A stretch of DNA of 64,000 bases, from positions 21,994,204 to 22,058,203 of the forward strand of contig NC_083655.1 in NCBI RefSeq assembly GCF_963576545.1, read 5' to 3'. The translations under genes and the position numbers were made by a program. Source of the stretch: Limanda limanda (taxonomy: Eukaryota; Chordata; Actinopteri; Pleuronectiformes; Pleuronectidae). This document shows positions 1 to 33,640 of this stretch, piece by piece (position 1 is the first letter of the stretch; each line of letters opens with the position of its first letter). The notes under the pieces were generated by a model. The model was not told where the DNA came from. It worked only from the letters and a program-made list of their open reading frames with translations, and made no database searches.

Positions 1-1051
1 TATGCAAGATAATTCATACTTCATACACTTAACACCATTATCTCACACATACGTACACCACTATGCTCTAGTTGTGTTTGTACAAACACAACTATACTCT
101 ATTACATTCACAATCATACCCTCTTTTATTTACCATCATACTGAAAATGATATATGTGAATGAGAATAGTAGTGTGTGTGAGAGAGAATGCCCTCTAACT
201 CTACAAGGAAAGATGGGGGACCGGTAGCAGCACTACGCCTCCTTACGAATATTTAAAACTCTCCGATCATTTAAACAATGTCAGAAATGGTGGATCCACA
301 GAGACCTTCAGCACTTCACACTTGAGAGGTCCCTCTTCAGGGACCTCGTTAAATGCGGCCGAGGAGGAATATTATATATATTAGTTATACAGACCTGGTT
401 AATCAGGTGTTAGTTATCAGAGAGGACCAGGGGCACTTCCTCTGGAGCTCCATGACCCTTGGGTCTCACTGGAAGCAGTAGTGCCACGTAACGACCATGG
501 ATCGGCTTGCTTTACATTCTGCGATTAGAGTGTCTGACTTGTACAGCCGTGGTTCAGCCACAGAAGCCTTGCTGCGCAGTTCCCTGAGTGCAGGCTTTGT
601 ATTCAAGACTGTAAGCCAGTCGGGTTAATATTTGCGACCTTAGTCCTTCCTGATTGGTCAAACTAACTTCCTTTCTCATCATACTCTCACACAGAGGGTA
701 TAGTACTGTGTGTAGGACTATAGTGGCAGGCATGTGAGTGTATGATGGTGCTTGTATGAGATTATAGTAGTGTGTGTGAGACAGTAGGATGGTGTATGTA
801 TCAGTATATAGCAGTGTGTGTGAGAGAGAGAATATAGTAAGTATGAATTATTTCTCATAGGGCCTCTCATAGATAGCAACGTCTTTTTTACTATTTTCAT
901 CATAACAATTACCACCATTTGAAAACACCACATCATCAATAATCATAAACATAATAAAGGGAAGGAGAACAAGGGTGTGGACATTATTTGTTATTTGAAA
1001 GAAAAAATTGCATTTCCAACAGATAGTATGATTTGTTTAGGATGTATTTAC
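1..1051. other. cubn intron 19 (part), unclassified block at 200-640
   Basis: 1-200 and 640-1050 are TG/CA-rich low-complexity DNA. 200-640 has higher complexity, contains a small hairpin (AGGTCCCTCTTCAGGGACCT, near 328) and a 43-codon open frame on the plus strand (ATG 497, stop 626-628). It does not look like the missing second half of CUB4. Probably a transposon piece of unknown family. Confidence 0.35.
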
Positions 1052-26271
<25,220 letters not shown>

Positions 26272-26337
26272 CGAAAAGAGATGTGTTGCCTGGACACTCA
26301 AAATGCTTTCCTGAGCTCTTTTGAGCTACTCACTGCC

Positions 26338-26350
26338 AAGACTTTGACCT
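26338..26350 (-). promoter_or_regulatory. HNF4-like site upstream of cubn start
   Basis: On the minus strand the sequence reads AGGTCAAAGTCTT, about 67 nt upstream of the cubn ATG. It resembles the HNF4 motif (core CAAAGTCC) at most positions. HNF4A drives proximal-tubule and gut genes, which fits cubilin expression. This is a motif match only; the transcription start is unknown. Confidence 0.3.
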
Positions 26351-26811
26351 GATACCTCTACCATAAAGCACATCATGATTTACCAAAGGTGGTTAACTTT
26401 ATTATTGAGTGAGGATGTCCCTCACATGATTGTAGGAGATAAATAACTTGTTTTGTTTGACATGGCAGCTATAATGATCTTCGAAGATTTTTCATTAACT
26501 TTTTCCTGTCATCAAAAGAATATAATGAAATAAATGTATTATCATCATGCACTTTTTCAACACAAGTTTTAAGTGTAACCGTTTGAAACTATTAATTTAC
26601 TCCTACTTTTTGAATGAGATGTAGTTTTCAGTTTATTTTTTTTCTCTCTTAAATTGGAGGATTAAACATAGCTATATTTAATACTAACAAGCATTTGAAA
26701 TTGGTTCTGCAGTCAAAATTCTAAATGCATTTTAACTTCACATTTATTTCGTGGCAGTCGTCTGTTCTTCCTCGTTTTAGCCCAATTCAAATCTTTTCAT
26801 CACCTTTTCAG

Positions 26812-27341
26812 GTCATTTGGCAGAAGCTTTTATCCAAAGCGACTTACAATTAGTGTATTAAACATCTATGTGGGGCAATTTACTGAGGTTCGGTATCTTG
26901 CCCAAGGACACTTCGGTATTGTCACAGCCCGGCTCAAGGATTGTGACAAGTAGGGAGATGACACGAGTGGACTGTTGCTCTTTCAGATATTTATAAACAA
27001 AATCAATTATAATCAACAACACAACATGTGTCCAAGAACAAAAACAGAAAAGGATGCCGCAGTCAGGAGTCAGGGAGAGCCAACCTCGTCCCACAGAGAG
27101 CGCAAGAGACCAGGCATGAACGTGGCGAAGCCTTTTAAAGGGCAGACGACACCTGGCTGAGGTGTGCACTGATTAATGCTGACGTCACCTCCACCTATAG
27201 CTTCAGGGGAAAGAAGAACAGGGACACATAGTGTCCAGGTGAGGGTGGAAGGGGTCGTCACAGTATGCAGATGGGGACCAAACCACCGACCTTCTTGTTG
27301 GAGGACAACCACTATACCCCTGAGTTACAGCCGTCCAGCAA
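26812..27341 (-). mobile_element. tRNA-derived SINE, split by a solo LTR
   Basis: Minus-strand SINE. The tRNA-like head is at 27263-27341 (GGCTGTAACTCAGGGGTATA, GGTCGGTGGTTTGGTCCCC with A- and B-box-like parts). The tail contains TTGTAAGTCGCTTTGGATAA near 26835. The body is interrupted at GTAT by the LTR at 26920-27262. Confidence 0.7.
26920..27262 (-). mobile_element. Solo LTR (Gypsy-like), 343 bp, 4-bp TSD GTAT
   Basis: On the minus strand it begins TGTGACGACCCC and ends GGGCTGTGACA (TG...CA), flanked by GTAT duplications at 26916-26919 and 27263-27266. A TATA-like CCTTTAAAAGGC is at about 27134-27145. No internal retroviral coding sequence is adjacent, so it is a recombined solo LTR. Confidence 0.8.
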
Positions 27342-27790
27342 TGAAGTTCCGGTGAAGTGAGTGAGGGTTGGTTAGGTGCCGTTGCTACAAGAGGCAGAGG
27401 GCAGAAAAGATGACCGAGAGGGAGAGAGGCATAAAGAAAGAGGGGTAGAGAGTGAAGGTCCTAGAGAGGGAGGAGAGATAGGAAGAGTTGTGTAACCATC
27501 ATGTTTCAGCCTTGTCTGACTGGCTGTAAATGAGAATAATAAGAGTGATAATTATAGATGTTAATATATTTTTAATGATAAATAACAATAATATCAATAA
27601 TTATAATAACAGTAGCATTATGAGCTCAAGGTGCTTCTATAAGGAAATGTCACTATTTTAGATGCTGTGACAATAGCATATGAAATAAAACATTTGCCTA
27701 ATGAGATTGCTTTTATAATCTGTTTACCTAGGTTCTCATTCAACTGATAAGGGGTTGATGCCTTAGGGAGCCAGGCCTAGTTTGAACGCC

Positions 27791-28134
27791 CTGATGATGC
27801 ACAATATCCAGCATGCTGCCCCAATATTTTCTGTTGTATCCAGGTGTACATGTGGGAAATGCATGGAGATGACAACAGACCTGGTAAAAAAATGCTGTGG
27901 CCAGGACCACTGCATTAGCTCGCTGTGAAACTTCATCCTCTACTGTCTTGAAGATGGCTATTTGCGTTTGGACCAACAGTACAGAAAATATGTTGTGATT
28001 GGTAATTGGGGAAGCAAGGCATATGCTGCCTATCTTCTGGTAGCACGGACAGGGAGTCCAACGTGTGATCCCACTCGCTGTGTCTGGCGGATCAGGGACT
28101 TGTACCATGATCCTCAGGGCCAGTACAGGTTTTG
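27791..28134 (+). pseudogene. P2RX7-like C-terminal (intracellular zinc-binding) domain fragment
   Basis: The plus-strand frame contains RCTCGKCMEM, KKCCGQDHC, YCLEDGYLRL, SKAYAAYLLVARTGS and CVWRIRDLYHDPQGQYRFW. The cysteine spacing and the CxWRIR...GQY ending match the cytosolic C-terminal domain of P2X7 receptors (human: CRCGNC, AYRCYATWRFGS, CRWRIRKEFP, EGQYSGF). P2RX7-like domains occur as stand-alone paralogues in fish. A TGA at 27926-27928 interrupts the frame, and no channel domain is present. The larger minus-strand open frame over the same bases is judged a shadow. Confidence 0.75.
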
Positions 28135-28249
28135 GGCCTTGCCTCAACAGCAAACCCTTTCCCTCTGTTGGCATTGCCTTGCAAACCTCCTGAAAACAGA
28201 AGAGAAAAAACTCACTTCCTAAAATGTATTTAGGAAGCAAGGAAATGTA

Positions 28250-29345
28250 CATTGCTGTGAAAAGGTATTTGCCCCCTTCCTGATTTTTTATTTGTTTGCA
28301 TATTTATCACACCTAAATGATTCAGATCATCAAACAAATTATAATATTAGACAAATATAACCTGAGTAAATACAAAATGCAGTCTTTCACATCGCTGTGG
28401 AGGAATTTGGGTCCACTCTTCTTTGCAGAATTGTTTTAATTCATTTTTTAAGCCTTTTGGTGGACTTGATGGTGTGTTTCAGACCATTGTCCTGCTGCGT
28501 ACCCCAAGTGCGCTTGAGCTTGAGTTCACGAACTGATGGCCGGACATTCTCCATCAGGATTTTCTGGTAGAGAGCAGAATTCATGGTTCCATCAATTATG
28601 GCAAGTCATCCATGTCCTGAAGCTGCAAAGCAGCCTCAGACCATCGCACTACCACCACCATGTTTGACTGTTGGTATGATGTTTTTAATGAAATGCTGTG
28701 TTAGTTTTAAACCAGATGTAACGGGACGCAACCCTTCCAAAAGTTCAACTTTTTTCGCCAGTCCACAGAATATTTGCCAAAAAGTCTTGGGGATCATCAA
28801 TATGTTTTTTGGCAAATGTGAGACGAGCCTTTGTGTTCTTTTTGGGCAGCAGTGGCTTTCGCTTTGGGAATCTCCCATGGATGCCATTTTTGCCCAGTCT
28901 CTTTCTTATTGTTGAATCATGAACACTGACCTTAACTGAGGCAAGTGAGGCCTGCAGTTCCTTAGATGTTGTTCTGGGGTCTTTTATGACCTTCTGGATG
29001 AGTCGTCTATGCGCTCTTGGAGTAATTTTGGTAGGCCGGCCACTTCTGGGAAGGTTCACCACTGTTCAAAGTCTAATCCATTTGTGGATAATGGCTCTCA
29101 CCGTGGTTAGCTGAAGTCCCAAAGCCTTAGAACTGGCTTTGTAACCCTTTGCAGACTGATACATGTCAATTACTTTGACATGTATTACTAAATGAAATCA
29201 TCATTTAAAAACTGCATTTTGTATTAACTCGGGTTATCTTTGTCTAATATTAAAATTGGTTTGATGATCTGAAACATTTAAGCGTGACAAATATGCAAAA
29301 AAAACAACAAACCCGGAAGGGGGCAAATACTTTTTCAAAGCACTG
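28250..29345 (-). mobile_element. Tc1/mariner element, internally deleted
   Basis: Flanked by TA (28248-28249 and 29346-29347), with inverted repeats of about 135 bp beginning CA[GT]TGCT..GAAAA[AG]GTATTTGCCCCC. Minus-strand transposase pieces: LPRSGRPTKITPRAHRRLIQ (HTH/GRP region), [23 protein letters not shown]. They fall in two frames, and the C-terminal part is missing (1.1 kb versus the usual 1.6 kb). Inactive. Confidence 0.9.
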
Positions 29346-30338
29346 TAAATGCCATCAGGGTCTCCCCGCAACAGTCAAAGACCAACCAGTTGCTTTTCAG
29401 CATTCTTTATTCAGTTGATAACAATAATCAACATAAATAGCATACAACCACAATGAAAATACGAGACATGCTGAGAATTACAATAAAATATGAGGCCTCT
29501 TTGCAATTTCTCCTTCTGAATTTTTAGCCATTAGCACACTCACTGAAGAAACAGCTTGTATAATTGCTAAAAATGCTCTGTCTTTTGAAAACCTTTTGTG
29601 ATCTGTGAAAACTTAATGATTTGTTCCACTAGCAAAACTTTTGCAAGAACTTGAAGACGGCCCTGTCCAGTAGGGCTCAGAGATGGGACAGCAAGCATGG
29701 CCTTTCGATGAACTTTTTTTGTATCAGTGAAAATTGCTAGTTTCTCTGCAATTTTACTATTTAATGAACTTTTTTTATTCCTATGTCATGGATGCAGACT
29801 TGTGTTATGGATTTGTGCTCTGCATGTTGGAGGAATGCCATAACTGAAATATGGGTCAGACATTACAGAATTAAGTGATGAATGTGTCAGGAATGAAACA
29901 AGTTAACTTAATGATAAAGAGGAAGTGAAGGTTATTTTTTTAACTACTGAAAACCATGAAAATCCAGTTAAGTGAATGTTACTAGTGTCGCAACTCCGAA
30001 AATATCTGTACAGCAAGTACAGTGACAATCCCTTAGCAATCACCCCAATAATATAGTTCTATACAGTGGAAGTCATTCCTTAATAAGCCAACTAGACAAA
30101 TCGACATAGGAATTTCACAAAACTGTAAAAAAAAAATTCAGACTGACAGCAACAAAATAAAAACTGATAACAAACTTTTAAAACTTATTGCCAAAATGGT
30201 TAAATCACCTTTATTTTGTTACTGTAATGCTTCATTTCAAGCTGAATTACAGACCTTATATTTCGAAAGGTTGAGAACTTGGGTTTGCAGATTTTGTCGA
30301 TTACTTAAAAGACTACTAAAAAGGTTGACGTAGAATAC
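29346..30338. other. Intergenic AT-rich stretch
   Basis: No open frame, RNA gene or recognisable transposon end seen between the Tc1 element and the hAT nest. Confidence 0.4.
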
Positions 30339-30648
30339 CAGTGTTTCCCCTACCATTATAGGTACCCCAACGGCACCTCCCGCCCCCCCTGGAAGATCAA
30401 GTTAATTATTTATTTTATTTTTTGATATAGCGCCAGATCTCTACATAAATCATTTTAAGGTTACATTTCCTATAAAACAGGTCTATAGCTTGCATTTCTG
30501 TCTCGACATGGTCGCGCGGTTAGATTTCTCCTCTGCTCTCTGTATCGCGCACGGCGGAGTTCCATCCAGATGCGCGCACACAGACACGTGCGCGCACACA
30601 CAGGTGAGCAACCTCCCACCAGCGGACAGAGAGCATCCATCTGAAAAC

Positions 30649-30903
30649 ATGTCGCATGAACCACCTGAGAAGCAGTTAAAAATATCCGCGTTTTTTAAAC
30701 GCTCCCAGGTGAATGATGGTAACAGCCACTCTCCTGTGAGGAGCAGCCGGAGCAGCTCTCCTGCTCCGGGTCCGAGTTCAGAGAAGAGCCTGAGTGCTGC
30801 ATGCCCTGCCCCAGACAAGAATCTGTTCAGTCACCACCGGATGACAGGTTCTGACCCAGCTTGGCTTTCAGAGGGGAAATACTCCCCCTGGTTACAAGAC
30901 TGA
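30649..30903 (+). pseudogene. hAT transposase N-terminus with PIP-box-like motif
   Basis: 84 codons, MSHEPPEKQLKISAFFKRSQ through a Ser/Pro-rich linker to WLSEGKYSPWLQD, then TGA. The WL..YSPWL segment followed by an MFC zinc-finger (found at 32584) is the arrangement of ZNF862/TTF-type hAT transposases. QLKISAFF (residues 9-16) fits the PCNA-interaction consensus QxxhxxFF. Truncated by insertion. Confidence 0.6.
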
Positions 30904-31076
30904 TCTTGATAACTTAAGTATTACACCAGACGCCGAAGCGCTGCGCCGCGCAATTCTCCAGCGCCCAGGCGCCTGGCTGTTGTCACGGGAAATGCGCCGG
31001 TCAGCCCGCGATTCTGCTTTCTCCGCTTGTTGTATTTAACCGTGAACACACCTCGCCTCGCAACCTCAGTCTGAAC

Positions 31077-32020
31077 CAGGGGTGCCCACACTTTATAGGC
31101 TTGTGAGCTACTATTGAAATGACCAGCTCAACAAGATCTACCCCCCCCCCCCCCCCGCGCACGTACCCCCTCTTTTTTCGAGCCAGGAAACACACTGAAA
31201 AAAGACTTTAAACGATATTGATAACATATTTTATATTTAATATGATATAAGTGATTAAATATGCATCCCATAGTTTGTATTCCCCTTCTGTTGTCCTGGA
31301 GATCTAATTTTACCAATTTTACCAATCACATTATTAAATGTCCCCCTCTGCCCAGCCACAAGCAGTCATATAGATAAAAAGAGAGGGGGGGGGGGCTGGG
31401 CTACGTATTCTCCACATAGGTTTGAGTGGAGAATACGTAATTTACCCTCCACACCTGACATAGCAAACAGCGGACAAGTTCTTGAAGATGGATGATATTA
31501 AATTAATAATTTAAGTGGAGAAGTACAGTGAGCTGTATGATCCTCAGCACATATGAGACAAAGAAGACACATGTTGGGCTGTGTTGCAGTTAATGTTGGA
31601 GCAACAAGTAAGTATATGCTTGAAAAAAATGATTAAATGCCGTTTTTACAGAAGGCTGATAACAGCAAAAGTATGTGATATTATTAGCGCGGCGCTTCAG
31701 CGTCCGCTGTGAACAGCCCTGCGCCGGCGCTCTAGGGATTAGCGCGGCGCGCTTCGGCGGCGCTTCCGCGTCCGTTTTGAACCCGGCGTGACAAGCAGTC
31801 CGCCGCGGTTGACGTTCGCAACATCGTCCTGGGCGGGGGGCGTGGCGGCGGCGGCGGCGGCGGCAGCGGCAGGGGTGGCGGCGGCGACGGCAAAAAAAAA
31901 AAAAAAGTGGGTACGTGCGCCGGAGCGTCCACGTGACTGCCTCTTGTCCAGTCGTGCGATCGACCCACACTGCCTTCGCGATCGACCGGTCGATCGCGAT
32001 CGACGTATTGGGCACCCCTG
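31077..32020. mobile_element. hAT MITE (inner), 944 bp, 8-bp TSD GTCTGAAC
   Basis: Terminal repeats CAGGGGTGCCCA at both ends, flanked by perfect GTCTGAAC duplications (31069-31076 and 32021-32028). It contains poly-C, a GGC-rich run with A15 near 31844-31906, a 14-bp hairpin (31402-31439) and a degenerate MADF-like exon (31488-31612). Confidence 0.9.
31488..31612 (+). pseudogene. MADF-like exon fragment inside hAT MITE
   Basis: Reads MDDIKLII, stop, VEKYSELYDPQHI, stop, DKEDTCWAVLQLMLEQQ, then a GTAAGT donor-like site. EKYxELYDP and the following CW-A are features of MADF (Myb/SANT-like) DNA-binding domains. Two in-frame stops. Confidence 0.5.
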
Positions 32021-32583
32021 GTCTGAACCATTATTAACCCCGCTGCATCACTTCCTTCTATCACTGTCTAATCTATTTTCATCGGACCATTGTTCAAAAC
32101 CGGCAAATCTGACGTGAATTTTTTTTTTATTATTGACGGAAGTTTGAAAACGGTAACTTGACACAAACGAGGGTTATGACGAAGTGCTCTATTCTAACTA
32201 GTCCTGTTTGATTGCTGTGGTAACAGTGATTTCAGGTGGTAGAGAAGTCGTTATGGGAGGATTGCTAGTAGGATCTCGTCTTTAGTCTTCTTTTACTTTA
32301 TGCGCATGCTCTATGACGTCTTTACAGTGATTTCAACCACTCCGCTGCAGCGTTTCCGTGTTTTCGTGACAGGGCTTCGTGTGGACGCGATAAACATAAG
32401 TACCGGATCCAAAAATGTTTCTGGATTCAGGCAATCCAGGTTACGTATGGTAGTCAGTGAATACATACATTACATACATACATGTATACATGCATGCATA
32501 AATAAATAGATAGATAGATAGATAAATTACAATTCATAGAGAATGAATAGGGGATTATTTCAGTTTTCTTTTTGGTTTTATGA

Positions 32584-32769
32584 ATGTTCTGTCGAATACG
32601 TAGACAGCATAGACAGGCAGTTGTGACAGGAAACCAGACCCGGCCATTTATAGAGTCTCCCTGCCAGTCCTACAGAAAGGACAAACTGGACAAACACATG
32701 ATGTCTGAGCATCACAGAATAGCCTGTCAGCGCCGGTCAGAAATCCGATGTACAGTTCAAAATCATTAA
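32584..32769 (+). pseudogene. hAT transposase zinc-finger fragment
   Basis: MFCRIRRQHRQAVVTGNQTR then PCQSYRKDKLDKHMMSEHHR continues the transposase after WLQD. The second cysteine of the expected MFCxxC is replaced by Arg, and the catalytic domain is absent. Confidence 0.55.
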
Positions 32770-33539
32770 AAGAAACACATTAACATCATGATTCCTTTAA
32801 GTTTTTGTGTCCTTGTCGCCCCCCCGCGCTGCTCTGCCGCCACCGACGCCCCCCCCCCCCCCAAAGCTGTAAACCTAGGGGAAACACTGAATACTAAAAA
32901 AATAACACCAGTAAATCTTTCAAACCTATATATAAACCACACATGTAAATAGTAATACAGCTAATTCAGCTCATTTTATGAAAAACATTGACTATAAAAT
33001 CCTCATTGCAGATAAAACAGGTAGGATGTACAAAACGTTTACTAACTTAAGCCTGCATCATAAAATATCTATTAAATATATGCAAACAATGTCCTGCATG
33101 TTACCATTGAAAAAGAGTCAGTATATTCTGAACGGTTCGAGGAGGGCTCACTAATGACAAGGAATAATTCCGTAAGCTCTGAAGCGTTTCCACAGGCCAA
33201 GCAAACAGCCCCTTTCAAACAGGCATGTTTACAGCAGTCACTGCACTAGTAATGATCAATCAGGATAAATATAAAAACTACATATGTCATAGGTTGTCTT
33301 CAAGATTTTCTAATTTTTATGGAAAAAAACAAGAAAAAAACCAATAACCAGATCCAAGCAAAAATATGTATGTACTGATAAGTTGCATGTAAGAGACATG
33401 TAACTTTATATAATAGTGATGTCACAGAAGTATTTTTGACCATTTTGATCAGTTAACATAGCTAGCAATGATTACACTATACATATATTTAATTAACAAT
33501 GACAACAGAATGATCTTCTCCAGAGACACATCCCAAATG

Positions 33540-33640
33540 CTAGGAGAGTAGCGTTTGTAAGAGTTTGGTCACCAGCACAACATTCAGGCTGTTTCCTAGA
33601 GCTTTGTACTGCTGCCTGGTTGAGATTTGTTCTGGAAAGC
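33540..33640 (-). CDS. trdmt1: trdmt1 coding exon 11 and stop: motif X
   Basis: [20 protein letters not shown], then [12 protein letters not shown] and TAG. Motif X closes the SAM pocket. Acceptor TTGCAG. No AATAAA was recognised close downstream; the hAT nest begins about 650 nt past the stop. Confidence 0.95.

Larger units (their letters stand above)
30339..32889 (+). mobile_element. hAT element (outer), 2.55 kb, with nested insertions
   Basis: Terminal inverted repeats CAGTGTTTCCCCTA at both ends. Flanks share only AATAC (30334-30338 and 32890-32894), so the 8-bp duplication is not perfect. It carries two pieces of a hAT transposase N-terminus (30649-30903 and 32584-32769) separated by inserted DNA, including a complete second hAT (31077-32020). 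Confidence 0.75.

Noticed and set aside
421..640. Second half of cubn CUB4
   Set aside because: Minus-strand frames here lack the CUB motifs (RDG, YCG, F.SD) and flanking splice sites in phase.
27740..28252. 170-codon minus-strand ORF
   Set aside because: No recognisable domain. The opposite strand carries the P2RX7-like cysteine pattern, so this is taken as a shadow frame.
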